Source: Isoetes taiwanensis (taxonomy: Eukaryota; Streptophyta; Lycopodiopsida; Isoetales; Isoetaceae). From it: a DNA stretch of 64,000 nucleotides. Under the pieces are notes generated by a model that ran no database searches, had not been told where the DNA came from, and saw nothing but the letters and a program-made list of their open reading frames with translations. Position numbers and translations under genes: made by a program. Of this stretch, positions 44,521-58,330 are shown in pieces. How positions within the stretch are numbered: position 1 is the stretch's first letter; each line of letters opens with the position of its first letter. The stretch covers positions 558,001 to 622,000 of the forward strand of contig JAJEKV010000035.1 of the NCBI GenBank assembly GCA_021234155.1. The letters are read 5' to 3'.

Positions 44521-45215
44521 TATATGCGGACGACTTAGGTATGATGGCGACCAAAGCCAAAGGAATGCACAGAATGCTAGGGATACTAGAAGAGTTTTGT
44601 TTGGAGACAGGATTGACAGTCAACCTGGACAAAACAAAAATAGTGACCTTCGGCACAAAGACAAAGCACAAGCCCTTTAAATACAAGGGACAAGAACTGG
44701 AGGAAACCACATGATACAGGTATCTGGGATATGACACACATGGCGGGGGGAAGTGGTCAAAAGGGGCAGACAACAGATTCTAGGCAGCGATAGGCAATTA
44801 TTACATCATGATGAATTACTGTAATAACAGCAGGATCACCAATTGGGAAATCAAAACATACCTATTTAGCACATTAGTAGCATCGACACAGCTATACGGA
44901 TGTGAAACATGGGGACCAGGCCTATCAGAGAAGAAATGGGAAAAACAGGAAGGAATACTGAGGCAATGGCATGGACAGGAATTCCAGGTGAAAGCAAGTA
45001 CATCATTAGCAACAATCATATATGAAACAGAGGAAAAGCCAATGGAGGTAAGAGCATGGGAAAGAACAATCAGGTATCTAATGAAGGACAACAGCTATGG
45101 GAAAGAGGACAAACTGTCATCATTGGCAATAGAGGAGTCAGCAAAACAACACATAGTAAAAAGCAAGGGATGGTTTAACGACGTGGCGAGGTGGACGGCA
45201 AGCATGGGGATGTAA
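44521..45215 (+). pseudogene. LINE-2 RT continuation after CACTA
   Basis: Starts with the rest of the catalytic motif (Y)ADDLGMMATKAKGMHRMLG, then VNLDKTKIVTFGTK. A stop follows at 44714 and the frame resumes: YRYLGYDTHGGGKWSKGADN, STQLYGCETWGPGLSEKKWE. The same order of blocks as in LINE-1 shows related LINEs. Confidence 0.8.
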
Positions 45216-45760
45216 CTAAGCCATATTATACAAGCAGATGGATGGGACGAAGAATGGACAGATAGGGCAATGAGAAGCTGGCTAGCACAGCACACAGGAC
45301 CCAAAGCGGAATGGCTATTGGGAACCTTCAATCCAAGGGGACAGATAGGACATATCACATACAAAAGCAACCTGTTGAGTAGGAGCAACAGAGGAACGTT
45401 GCTAGGTTCAGAATGGGGAGCCACGATCTCCGAATTGAGAAAGATAGGTGGAGAAAAATAGACAGAGCAGAGCGAATATGTCGGCTATATGACACAGGAA
45501 AAATAGAAGACGAGGTACATATGGTCAAGGTTTGCCCGGTCTACACAGACATAAGGTCCAAATTTAACAAGGTCAGGTGGGATCTCCCACTCCCAGCTCT
45601 GATGGACAAAGAAGAGACACTCACAGATAGCGAAAGCTATAAAAGAAATGATAATAAGACACCGGGGGGTGCACAAAGAGAAAGGGCTAATAATCTGAGA
45701 AGCACGATTGAGGCGAATCAGAGAGGCCCACAGAGTACAGTTCAAAACTGTTGATAACGA
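45216..45760 (+). pseudogene. LINE-2 ORF2 C-terminus with Cys/His motif
   Basis: After another frame change, RICRLYDTGKIEDEVHMVKV followed by CPVYTDIRSKF resembles the CxxC-x-ED-E-xH-xxxxCP motif near the end of LINE ORF2 proteins, with one Cys replaced (CRLY instead of CRLC). Frame broken before and after. Confidence 0.65.
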
Positions 45761-45905
45761 TGCATTGTGTATGGCCAAGAAGCCAGCTATGAGCACGATG
45801 CTGGGTATTAAAAAGAACAAGAGAAGCCCGCTAGAAGGCTACATAGTCCTATGCGTCTGTTTGTTGGCAGCACCCATTTTTGGGAGCTCGCAGGATGCTA
45901 CACAA

Positions 45906-45983
45906 GTCCGAGGGCCTCACGGCCTGAGGGACGTTAATGTATATTCTATTCTATTCTATTCTATTCTATTCTATTCTATTCTA
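45906..45983 (+). other. LINE-2 3' stem-loop and ATTCT tail
   Basis: GTCC-G-AGGGCCTCACGGCCTGAGGGAC forms a hairpin (45906-45932), followed by GTTAATGTAT and about eight ATTCT units. Same arrangement as LINE-1 (26651-26719) but with a different tail unit. Confidence 0.75.
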
Positions 45984-46419
45984 ACTCGTTAGATCGTTTA
46001 ATTAGTTGGGCACCTTAACATAGAAAAATTACCCTAGGAACCCGTAGATAGTATGATTGATGGCCATATACGTGAGAAATGGGCTAAGTAGGAAGATAAA
46101 ATCCAAGCCAACAAGGTGAGACCATGTTGGATTTTTGACAGAGTGAGGTCCCTTATTTCTGGAGGCTATAACTTTCTCTAAGAAACTCGGATTGAGACGA
46201 TTTTTTTCCTTGCATACGGAACACCCTCATTAGTCTAGGACACCCTCTGGACAGACCGATGGCACCAACAGTTGGCCGCAAAAAACAAAATCGGCATTGA
46301 AGGGAAAATAGGGGTCTTAAATTTGATTTGGGGACGCTAAAAACCCCTCAACACTGAAAAATACGCACCATATAAAAATTTTCTGCCATATTTTTTTCCG
46401 CCATCTTAAAAAAATCTCA
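45984..46419. other. No gene recognised
   Basis: Flank of LINE-2; no supported feature. Confidence 0.4.
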
Positions 46420-48110
<1,691 letters not shown>

Positions 48111-48145
48111 GTATTTTTTACATCGTTGACGTGGCAATCCGGGCG

Positions 48146-48480
48146 ACTTCTTACGAAATGCGATGGGGGAAAGCTCCGTTGCACAGGGTTCTTTTCGAGC
48201 CCTGCACTTTGAGGTGTGAGCTATGGCGCTCAGAGCATTGCTGCCAAGCTTGCTTTGTTTTCGATCTGTATTTTTCCCATAGAGCGATTTCTTTGGGGTG
48301 AATCGTTGGGCTCCCTCGCATAGCTTTAGAAATTACTGTCTGTGGCCGGATCTTGCCAATATCTTCTTTTGTAATATTGATTTCTTCAACAAAAAGAGCC
48401 ATGGCTTCTAAAGAGAGGGGAGACAAGGCCAACAATGGAGCATGTGTTCCAAAAGCTCCGTTTAGGCACGCTTCTTGGCT
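48146..48480 (-). CDS. Unrecognised ORF, minus strand
   Basis: A 94-codon frame (48435-48151) with ordinary composition (MALFVEEINITKEDIGKIRP). No known motif; no partner exons found. Possibly a fragment. Confidence 0.2.
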
Positions 48481-49124
48481 AATAACTAAAAAAAAAAATA
48501 GAGGACTTCCTAGGTGATTACAGAAGGGCAGGGTGTGGATCCAGCGCTACTGCAGAAGATCGCGACCTGAGGACACGAAAACCTTTGTTTTGGTCTATCC
48601 ATTTTTGCAACGTTTGTTGAAATCGGAAGGATATAGAATGGGGGCCAGATTATGGGATCAGCTTCACTTGAAAACTGAAGAATCTATGGCATGCGATTTC
48701 TTCTGTTGGTAAGACTGTGATATGTCAATTTTTTTTTCCTCTGTATTCATTTCTTCCTTTTTCTCCTCTGGAAAGAAAACATCAGAACACATTTTTTCTG
48801 TTGGATCGGTTTCCTCGCGCGACACATGAGAAAAAAATACATGCAAACTAGGGAGGATCAGAGGTTTCTAGAAATTTCGTTGCCTAATTTGTGATTTGTC
48901 TGTCATTTCAGATCCGGCATCGACCAAAATGGAAGGGCGGTGAAGTGTTCCAACTCCTTTGCTGGAAGATTTTTTGAAGATAGCGCTTCTTATAATATAG
49001 GTAGACTCTTTATGTCTGTATGGCTATAAACCGAATTGAAAGTGCAGTGGTTAGCAAGGCATTAGATTGGCATATACCTGGAGAAGAAGTTTTTAGCGTG
49101 CCCATGTTCTGTGGCAATTTTTAT
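48481..49124. other. No gene; degenerate Helitron-like 5' end at 48989
   Basis: At 49002-48989 the minus strand reads ACCTATATTATAAG, one base from the H2 5' terminus, but the first T is changed and no 3' hairpin partner was found to the left. Confidence 0.3.
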
Positions 49125-49275
49125 CTGTGCCAAATACGGCAAACCATGTAAATCGGGCTCTGAGACTGTGTAGGGATATGTTCTGGGCCGGATTCTCTTG
49201 CTTCGGCAGTCTATTCTCTCTTGCAATTTTTATCTGGGCCAGATATGGCAACCCATGTAAATTGGGCTCTAGGAC
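49115..49275 (+). repeat. Partial direct duplication upstream of invertase remnant
   Basis: GCAATTTTTATCTG-GCCA-ATA-GGCAA-CCATGTAAAT-GGGCTCT occurs at about 49118 and again at about 49220 (about 45 bp, 90 percent alike). Confidence 0.75.
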
Positions 49276-49868
49276 CCCGGTCGGTACCATCGCAGCTATG
49301 GACCTTAACGAAGAGATTCTTAGCTACAACCAGGTAAAACTAATGCTTTGTTAGTGTTCAGGTTTTTGTTATGGATTTTGTTCGCAGTGCATTGGATTCT
49401 TGATGAATGAAGAGCATGAAATTGTGAAGAATTTCTTGCTCGAAGCTGTCAGACTTCAAGCTTGGGAAAAACGGATTGATAATTTTACTCTGGGGGAAGG
49501 TGCCATGCTCGCAAGTTTGAAGGTGTTGCATGATCCGGTAAGGAAGACTGATACTCTGATGGCTAACTTTGGAGAAAGTGCTATTGGAAGAGTTGCCCCT
49601 GTTGTTTCAGGATTTTGGTGGATCAGTTTTTGCAGGGAATTCATGGTTACCTCAATGAAATTCAAGCTCTATTCTACATGTGTTTACGAGCTGCCGAGCT
49701 TGAAGCAGGGGGCAAAGCATTCATGGACAAAAAATGATAGAAGACTCTATGCATTAAGCTATCATATGCGAACTTATTTCTGGTTAGACCATCAGCAGCT
49801 CAACAACATTTATCGTTACAAGACGGAAGAGTAGTCTCACACTGCAATAAACAAGTTCAACGTCTTAT
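49273..49868 (+). pseudogene. Alkaline/neutral invertase (GH100) remnant
   Basis: Pieces match plant neutral invertase in order: PVGTIAAMDLNEEILSYNQV, then VFVMDFV (after a 28-base GT...AG-like leftover that looks like a shrunken intron), LMNEEHEIVKNFLLEA, WEKRIDNFTLGEGAMLASLK, LHDPVRKTDTLMANFGESAI, GRVAPVVSGFWWI, IQALFYMCLRAAEL (other frame), LYALSYHMRTYFWLDHQQLN, NIYRYKTEE, stop, SHTAINKFNV. At least three frame changes, internal deletions (after GFWWI) and a stop; the N- and C-terminal thirds are missing. The family cleaves sucrose in cytosol or organelles; this copy cannot. Confidence 0.85.
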
Positions 49869-51900
49869 GTTCCTTCTAGTAATGTTCCAACCAAAATTCC
49901 TCGTTGTCTTCAAAGTCCAAATGCTTGGTCACCAGAAGCTTTGTGTAACTGAACAGTTATCAAGGTAGCTAGTTTAATTCTTTGCTGAGCATTATGCGTG
50001 ATAAATTCCACATAATCTGTTTCAAACACTATATGTACTTGCTCCCTATGGTGTGTACTGTGGTCTGCCAAGGTTCTTTCCCTCATGTAGGGTGTTGATT
50101 GCATCGTTTGACAGGATCTCCTCAATGTCCCCATAATTTACATATTTGTTGCGCTTACACCAGCAACAATGATTGCAGTCCTATATCATTTTGATCATAG
50201 CGTGGCATTTCGGATGGCCCAACAAAAGGAGTTCAATCTTCAAAAGCCTTCTGCTTATAATTATGACCTTTTTCTCTTGGGAGCCATGGTAATCTGCTCG
50301 TGTTCCACCCAATGCACCTCATTTTAGTAAAAGAGGCTGAATTCTGACGTAACAATGGGCAGGTCCTGATTTGTGGACTTACTGGACTTCCTCCTTCTAA
50401 TGGTGTGCTGCCACAATCTCCTATGCACACCAAAAGTCTTGCAACTTTAAAGCATCAGGTACATATTCCCTTGACATAAAATCAGCAAGATTGTTAATGT
50501 TTGATTCTTGGTATCTGCATCTTCACTTTTGTAGGTAGTAATTAAGAAGCTGATGAAGGTACAAGAACCGTTTTAAATTTGCAGTTGGGGCCCAGAATAG
50601 AAGTAAAGCTATTGCACAGGGATTCGTACTATGTGCAGACCAATGCCAGTAGGTATATTACCCCTAAACTGTTGCTTCTCTCATATTGTCTTTGAACTGA
50701 CCACTTTCAGCACATATGGGGTTGGTAAAATTGAATATCACCATGCTCCCATAATAGCATGTATACAAAGATCACCTCTGGTCCAAGCTCATTGGCTGTA
50801 ATCATCAAATAGAGAAAAGCAAATTTATTCCAATTTCCTTCATTATTATATTTGGGTTTGATCTTGGGGATGTCGCTCATTTCATCTTATCTATGCTTTG
50901 CTTTTAGCAAACCTTTTTCGTTTCTAGATAATTAGTAAATATGAGCTAGAACTTGTGAATTATTACCAAAAACTTTCTGTTTAACATAACAAGTGCTTTT
51001 GGCTCTAGTTGGATTGGAAAATAACTAACTGTGCCTTTCCCTGTTGAGCTATATAAACCTAACGTGCAGAGCATGAAGGTTGTTGAGAGGGATTCCTTCT
51101 CAGACATGATAGCATGTGAGGAGCTTTCAAGGCTGTTTAAGGTGGGTGTTGGAAATGGAAGTTTGGCTATGGCGGATGTGCACAAACTAGATATGGAGTA
51201 TCCTTGAAAATTTATTGAAGATTCAAACCCTAGTCTTCAGGACTTACCCTCTGGACCAAAGAACAAACTTTTGTGCTATTATAAACAGATATTCTGCAGC
51301 AGGGGAAATGATGTAGAAGTGTTGTTTCTAAAGAAAATGGAACCTATATACAAGGTTCAACATTCAATAAGCAAATTATGGTCAATTTTCTTGCCGCCTT
51401 AATAAATCATATTTGCGCCTGAGGGCTTCACTTCATTTGTGCCATAACTATAGGCCTATGAATTTGGTTTAATCTTACAGAACTTTTATCATGTTGGATC
51501 ACTTACTGGTCTGAATTGTGCCTATTTGGAATATCATGGAAGCCATCTTGAATGTGCGGGGCGGTGCAATTCTAGACCTATGAAAGTTGAACCAATTAGA
51601 GTATTATTGGACTTCTAAAGTTGAACTAGTTGTAGTAGTGAACCTCCATATTTGATAGGATCTTAAACCAACTAAATGAGATGAATATATGCATGTTATA
51701 ATAAATGTTCATATGTTTTTTCCAAGTATTATGGGTTAGGTTTGTGAGGTTAAATCCCAGCCGTCGATCTGGAGCATATCCTGGGTACGATGCTAGATCA
51801 GCGGCCAGCATCTTTTTGTAGAAAAAATGGCTTGCCATTTCCTAAAGTCTCCATAAAAAATCGCTTGCCATTTAGACCATGCATATCCCAGATACGCAGA
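49869..51900. other. No gene recognised
   Basis: AT-rich, no motif-bearing frames; no repeats of note. Confidence 0.4.
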
Positions 51901-52520
51901 CCATGCAGACCGACAGAGCAATCAGATGGCATCCATCAACAGGAGGCCCAGATCTTCTTGGGCCCTATTAAACAACCTACGCTTCGCAAGAAGCTTTGCC
52001 TCACCGCAAGAAGCTTTGCCTACTCTCCCGCCTTACGGTCGCCCCTGCTCCTGCTCTGCGCTGCTAAAAAATATCATGGATATTTTTATCATCGACTCCT
52101 CCTACTCTCCCGCCTTAAGCTTGCTCCGCCCCTGCCTCTGCTCTGCTCTCCGCTCACCATGGTCTCTCTGCTAAACCAGATTGCCTGTGCTAAGCCAAAC
52201 TGCCCCAATCGACCCTGCACTGCTCCCCCAATCAATCCTGCAGTGAATCCAAAATTTCAAAATGCTTGAATCAATTCTGCTGCCAAAATCAATCTTGCAC
52301 AACCTCGGAATCAACCTCGGAATCAATCATCTGTACAACGTACAGACATGGCTGTTTACACCTCTGCTCCGCTACCCCAGCCAAAAAAAGAAGGGAGCAT
52401 AATAAGATACAAAGCAACAAAGCAGCAGGTCGTCTCTTGGCTTCAATGATGCTGCGCTGCCTTTCGCTCCGCCCTTTTGCAAAAAGCAATGACCCTGACC
52501 TCGAAAAGGAAGTAGCGTGA
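51900..52520. other. CT-rich region with short duplications
   Basis: The CGCAAGAAGCTTTGCCT phrase is doubled at 51985-52020, and CTACTCTCCCGCCTTA occurs at 52020 and 52103. The plus frames (51790-52269) are Leu/Ser/Pro-rich and lack a domain, so coding is not supported. Confidence 0.5.
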
Positions 52521-52869
52521 AACGCTATCCACGCCCTACAATTTAGCATGAAAAATAGCCAACAATAAACTTGCAAACACATTAAAATTGGAAACTACAC
52601 TTACTAAATGTAAACAAGCTGCTCAAACATGCCAAAATATACTCTTTTTCATACAATACGACATCAAAGTCATAGTCCTAACCACTGACTCCCAAATACC
52701 AAACCAAAAACGCAGAAGTTTATGGAATAGATTATAACAAATGGGTGTATTTGGATGTTTTATAAAAGAAAGAAAGAAGTGATGGTTTATAAGGGAAAAA
52801 AAAAAAAGTTAAAAAAAGGCTACTGTAGGAGTCATCATAGATTTCCCCATCTATAGGACAGACCACACA

Positions 52870-53400
52870 GGCAAGGCCGTGGAAATTTATGGGAATCTTA
52901 AGAGAATTCAAGGGAATCTGAAGAGAATCTATGGAAATATAGGAGAATCTAAGGGAATCGTCATAAAATTCTTCTGGAAAATCAAAAGGGTCTTTTAGAA
53001 TCTAGGGGAATCTAAAGGAATCTTTATAAAATCCTTAAGAATATATGGGAATCTAGATGGAATTTTGGAGAATATAAGGGGAATCTTAATAAAATCTAGG
53101 AAAATCTGCGTAGAATCTTAAGAATCTAAGCGAATCTCAAGAGAATCTTTATGAATCTAAGGAAAATTTTCTAATATTTTTGAAAGTCGATGGGAATCTT
53201 GATGGAATCTTAGAGAATCTAGGAGAATCTTCATAGAATCTATGGGAATCTATGAGAATCTACATAGAATCTTGGGGAACCTAGAGGAATCATGTGATAA
53301 TCTCAAGATCTTAAGGAATAATAGAAAAATCTGAAGAGAATCTTAAGGAATTTATGGAAATCTCAAGAGAATCTTTGAGAATCCAGTATAATCTAAGAGA
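52870..53400. repeat. Degenerate GGAATCTAAG repeats
   Basis: About 40 imperfect decamers of the type GGGAATCTAAGA/AGAGAATCT at 10-25 bp spacing. Similar zones occur at 47090-47240, 58330-58470 and (reversed, AGATTCCC) 58800-59400. Confidence 0.85.
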
Positions 53401-53439
53401 TATATCTCTATATTTGGCTTCTATTTGGATTTGTACAGT

Positions 53440-54660
53440 CCCTAACTCGTACAGGCCCTACATAGTACAAAGACTTGTATATATATATCATAATATATAT
53501 AAAATTACTTTGGATGCCCCCATGAAATAGATCGTCTATATATTCAAATCAATCCAGGCCGTTCATTTGAAATACGGCGAGGTGGCAAAGCTAGAATAGT
53601 TAGATTTCCATGGGAAATATGCATGAGCATGCATGGGCCATGACCCCATCTCGTTACCATTGGATCAAGGAGGAAGACAAAATCCTATCCATTGTTTATA
53701 CGGAAAATACAAGGAATTGCACAACATTTATTATGAGATGATGTGGTGGCAAGAATCAAAATAGAAAAGACAAGTTAGATTTATTTGCAATATGTGATTA
53801 AAAAATCGTGAAATGTCTCGGATTAGACAAGAGCATTTACTACACCCGCAACAACCGACGTGGCACTGAACATTTGCCGACTAAATTCTTATTCTACACA
53901 CACAAGCTTTAGTAATGTGCCATTATTTCATAGCATGGTTGTGGCGGCGATTATCTTTTCATCTTCGTTCCTTAGCGCCCACTCTGCGCGGTTATGATGG
54001 AGCTAGTTATGGCGACAAATTCATGGCGGTTGGTTGATCAGCTCAAGGATCCAATCCGTGAGGGCGGTGGTTGTCACGTGGAAGGATTTAGAGAAAGGAG
54101 ACTATGAAGGCGGTAGAGGCAAAAATCTGCTCTTCTGTTTGGATCGAAGCCAAGGAACGGATTTGGATATGGAGCTCAAGTGTCTTTGCGGCATGACATC
54201 GATTTTGAGCTCGGTATGGAGCTTAAATGTGCTTCAGGTTTTGGATTTGGGTTTGTGTTTGTGTTTGATGTGGAAGAAAGCCTTAAAGCTGGGTCCTTTG
54301 GAATTGCAAATCCCTTGCGAATCTTGCTTTCGTAGGGTGTGATTCCTCTTGAATCGGCTTGTGTGGCTTTGAATCACGAAGATTTGGCGCAGATTTTGGC
54401 GAGCAAATCCGCTCTTAGAGGTTTGCAATTTGTCGGAGTTGTCCAAGGATGGAGTAGAAGATGAAGAATCGCCCTTCTTTTTTTTGCCTTGCGATATCGG
54501 CGGATGGAAATATAGCTAGATTTTATGATTTTGTGGCCAGTTTTACAATCCAATCTGGCAAAATTTGGAGTTCAGCCATGCATTCTAGCTATGTAGCGCT
54601 AGTATTCAGCAATGCATTCTGGCTCTGCATTCCGGCTATGGCGATCCGTTGGGCTTTGAC
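53440..54660 (+). repeat. Repeat family Y, copy 2 (without X)
   Basis: TACAGGCCCTACATAGTACA, AAGACTTG, (TA)5, ATCATAATATATATAAAATT..., GATGCCCCCATGAAATAG and later TGCCATTATTTCATAGC, TTTTACAATCCAAT, GCGATCCGTTGGGC. The same order occurs at 58676-58715 plus 60060-60790, where unit X lies between the TA units. Non-coding; a frame at 54034-54342 is not conserved in the other copy. Confidence 0.7.
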
Positions 54661-55590
54661 ATAAATTTTGTAATATTATCTGCAGGGAAAAATGGATGTT
54701 GCTGCAGTCTGATGGAAGAGCCTATATTGGTGAATTCGTCATATGCAAAAGCATAATAATTTTGGTTTCTTGAGAAAGAGGTATTTGGAACATGAGGATC
54801 AGGGCCCGATTAATTTGTTGCAAATGAAAGTAGTGAACTAATACCAGTTTGCATGCTTAATTCTGAAGGCTTGGTTTGGATGCATACGTAATAGGTTTTA
54901 TGGTAAACTACAGTTTGCAGTTTCCAATAAAACCTAATAGTTCTAAAGGAAAAGATAAACATATTGTATCTAGTTATTTCAGTGGATGATTCCGCATAAC
55001 CAAGCCTTCCCGTTCGAATCTCTTCTTCGTGTTATTGTTGATCCTTTTCTCTTCAATCCGGCATTTTTCTCTACAATTTTTCTTTCATCTTCTTCCTTTG
55101 ATTCCTTCATTATTTTGATCATATTCTTATGACGAAGTTTTGGTCAGGAATGGTATACTCAGAATGATAGATCTTGGTAAAGGATTGAGGCAGAAACAAG
55201 GATCTGTTGTTGTGGTCAATGCAGGTGGGTTTGATTTATTGCCTTGAGTTGGGTTCATCTCTATTAGTCTACTTAGAGGGACCAGACAAAATGGCCTTCT
55301 AGCTTTAATTAATGACGGTTTTAAGATGTTCTTAGTTGATCTATAATAAATGTGATCAAATTCTTGGAGCTCTACCCAGAGAAGGATAAAGGTTTGAACT
55401 GCATCTATTCTTTGCATGAAGCGTGTCCGGCTTGATCGAGAGCTCGAACCTTGCCATGGCCGTGCATAGTGATCGGCCTGTGTTTTTTCAAGGCCGTGCT
55501 TGCTCTTCTGGCTTTTGTTAGTTATTTTCATATGTTCCCTATATCTATTCAACTGTGTACTCTGTTTTTAATATGCTTATTTGTTTGCAG
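54661..55590. other. No gene recognised
   Basis: Unique-looking intergenic or intronic sequence before the exon at 55591; a minus frame 55127-55552 has no motif. Confidence 0.35.
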
Positions 55591-57179
55591 TTTCACGATT
55601 ACCTCTTGATCATGAGGGCGGCAAAGCACTACAATTGTTTGCACTATCAGATGCATTTGTATATATCTGGCCTTCTATTCTTGAAGTCTTTATTTCACAA
55701 CTAAGATCACGAATCCATCTTTTGAGGTATTTTAGAAACGTAGGGCATCTTATAAAAAACTTACTTGATAATGTTGTCTTTCATTTGAAATATGTTACCC
55801 TATGTTAGTGCTTATGAAGTTCTGTTTTAAACGTTTGCAGGTGCTTTGGGCCGTTTTGAAGTCAAACGAAAATCAAGGTGTGCTATTTTTCATTCCAATG
55901 TGACTATTTGTCTATCTCTGTTGTTGTTGCACATGTATTGTGTGCCCTGTTTGAATATTAGAGCAATTAGTAACTTTGTTGAACTCTTCTAAAGTTATCC
56001 AATGATTATAAATGGACTGATTTGAGAGTCATTGCATGTCCTTGCATGCTATACATATTGGCCCCACGGATCTTTGAAATTTGTTTGTCATCCCTAGAAC
56101 AAAGTATCCCCCTGTGAATTTCTTCCGATGCCATAACTGGCAACATGGCTGGAAGCTGGCAACATGGCTGGCAGCTTCTTGATCATGCTTTGTAGGTATG
56201 AATGCAATACTCTGTTTATGAAAGCATTACAAATGCTAACAAGCTAATCTATTGGGACTGGATTTAAGTGTGAGTGATTTAATAGGAGACAGATCTTTTT
56301 ATCTATGCTCCTTTGCAATGGTTATTCAAAACACATATGATGCTGTCATGCTTATCAATTCATTACATGAGGCCAGAATAACTGTGAGAGCCTTGACAGA
56401 AAGGCAACATGTCAAGACTTTATGGATAACGTATGCTTCTATGATTTTGCACGTAACTAGTGGCTGAACATGGAGGCAGTTCTTGACTCTCGAAGGAGTG
56501 GACTTTGCTTCTTTTTATGTACATAGGAATAAACAAACATCAATAGAGATTAGAAACAGTGAACAAATGAATGTAGAAGTTGACATGTTTGCCCACATGT
56601 TTTTTGTCACAAGCTCTAGGTATTTAGAGATTGCCGAATGCTGCATGATGAATTCTAGGAGGATATAGGAGAGCCATATCCTAATTCTGTATTGGGTCAT
56701 TTCCTGCACATAATCCAAGAGCAATCAAGTTTTGAAGAATTTGAGAATGTATGCAACTTGAAATTTTGTTGGAGATGCTGGTATCATATGTACTTGTGAA
56801 GCGCAGGCGTCGATAAAAAGGCGATTGGGAAGGTGTATGTATGCGTCTGCGGACAATTATGTTTCTTGGTAGACATTATTGTTAGATGTGATAAGAGGTT
56901 TCGAAACAAAGCTTTGAATTCGAAGAAATTAGGTGTTACGAGATGATTAAGTTAGATGTTAGAAACCAACTAATTGTTAGGATGTACAATCTAGAGTAGA
57001 TACATGTATTGCATATTGAACTTGACCTTTCTGGTTTTATTTATTGCAGGTTGTTGCGATTACACTATGGCTGTGGGATGTTGAAAGGCAATGGCTATTT
57101 CAAATATTTTTGCCCGGATTAAGTGTTGGAAATGTAGCATTTTGGACTTCTGTCTTCTTTGCATTTCTCAATCAATTCA
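55591..57179 (+). pseudogene. Candidate exons of an unrecognised membrane protein
   Basis: Three exon-like segments on plus: 55591-55726 (after TTTGCAG, before GTATTT) with LFALSDAFVYIWPSILEVFI; about 56252-56467 with SFYLCSFAMVIQNTYDAVML and LTERQHVKTLWITYASMIL; 57050-57179 (after TTATTGCAG) with VVAITLWLWDVERQWLFQIF and VGNVAFWTSVFFAFLNQF. All are hydrophobic, membrane-segment-like. Splice signals are good for the first and third. They may be a decayed or partial multi-pass membrane protein gene. Family unknown. Confidence 0.35.
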
Positions 57180-58196
57180 GTAAGCACTAGCATATTAAAG
57201 TGGTCTTACCTTGGTATGCTACATTCTCTGACATGCAACTCTGACATACATGCTGCACCTTTGTTAACAATCCATTTAGTGGCCCACTAAGATGGTGCAT
57301 GTATCGTTGTATTTCCACATCTTTTTCTAGTGCTTTTCAGGCTTTATTTGAATTATTTGTATTGCTTTTAAGGTTTTCCTTCACAACACCTATCTTTTGC
57401 AGTTATAAAGGAAATGACTCCTGATTTCTAGTAGAATAGAGGTTTTGGCCTACTTATAATTGATGTGAAGTGTTTAAATTTTGGCCTCAACATAGATGTG
57501 CTACTAGTTTTATTGAGCTCTTGAGTAGCTTGCATTTTGATTTTCTCATGATGCGAACTTATCTTCCAATTGGCCAATATTCCTTCTTCAAAAGAGCAGA
57601 GGGAGACTATTTCCATTCAAGGCAGCTAGATGCGAAGGCATATTTTCTTGCTTATTTGTTTTCCAAAATGCCCGAGACCTAAAATTGGCTATGTTTGGTT
57701 TTGGTCTCTACAATAAGAAATTTGACAATATCTTCTTGAGTTTGTGCACAAAGTACATGTGCATGGAGTGTAATTACTGTGACTTTTGTTTGACATCTTT
57801 GGCCTCACCTCATAGGTGGGATTCTTTTCTATTTTATGTAAAGTGAAATCTCGTTTCTATACAAAAGGCTATAACCTCCATAGCACCACTTTACACAAAT
57901 TTCAGTCATTTAAAAAAGGCCATATCCTCCATAGCACCATCCCTTCGTAGCAATCTATTCAGGAGACAAAGAAGAGTTAAAGGACAAAAAGGACCTCCTA
58001 TGTGCGAGGAAATGAGGAGCTGGCTCATTGCATTGTCTGGTTTGTGTAAATGTAGCATTATTAGCATTTAAGTAAAGCCATTTGTTGCATGAATTTCAAG
58101 TTTATATGATGTGGTTGACAAGGTTAAAGGATTAAACATGGCCAATTAAATAGGACCTTCCATAAAGGAAAAATATTGCTGGACATGAGCTAAAGA
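57180..58196. other. No gene recognised
   Basis: Short frames at 57428-57682 lack motifs; nothing supported. Confidence 0.4.
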
Positions 58197-58330
58197 AAGA
58201 TGTCAAATACGAATGGTATATTTCTGCTGAGGTGTGAATTTTTTGACAGTTGCAATAATATTCTTTGTTTGGATTGAGAACTGGCAATATTCCACCTAAT
58301 ATCTACCTATAATTAGTTCGTCTATTTGAA
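58197..58330 (+). repeat. Direct repeat with 63330-63470, copy 1
   Basis: GATGTCAAATACGAATGGTA...GGTGTGA.TTTTT...TTGCAATAATATTCTTTGTT...TCCACCTA.TATCTAC.TATAATT matches the later copy at about 85 percent. Confidence 0.75.

Larger units (their letters stand above)
31500..45983 (+). mobile_element. LINE-2: two-ORF LINE, split by CACTA element
   Basis: Order on plus: coiled-coil ORF1 (31978-32716), endonuclease (33121-33923), RT (33886-35200), [9.3-kb CACTA insertion 35201-44520], RT continuation and C-terminal Cys/His region (44521-45750), stem-loop (45906-45932) and ATTCT tail (45942-45982). Without the insert about 5.1 kb, near full length for a LINE. Frame breaks in each ORF make it inactive. 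Confidence 0.85.

Noticed and set aside
48146-49002. A fourth complete Helitron ending at 49002 on the minus strand
   Set aside because: Only a degenerate 5'-end-like sequence; first base changed and no hairpin/CTAG partner found.
51790-52269. 159-codon plus frame, Leu/Pro/Ser-rich
   Set aside because: CT-rich with internal duplications; no domain, and overlapping frames are equally open.
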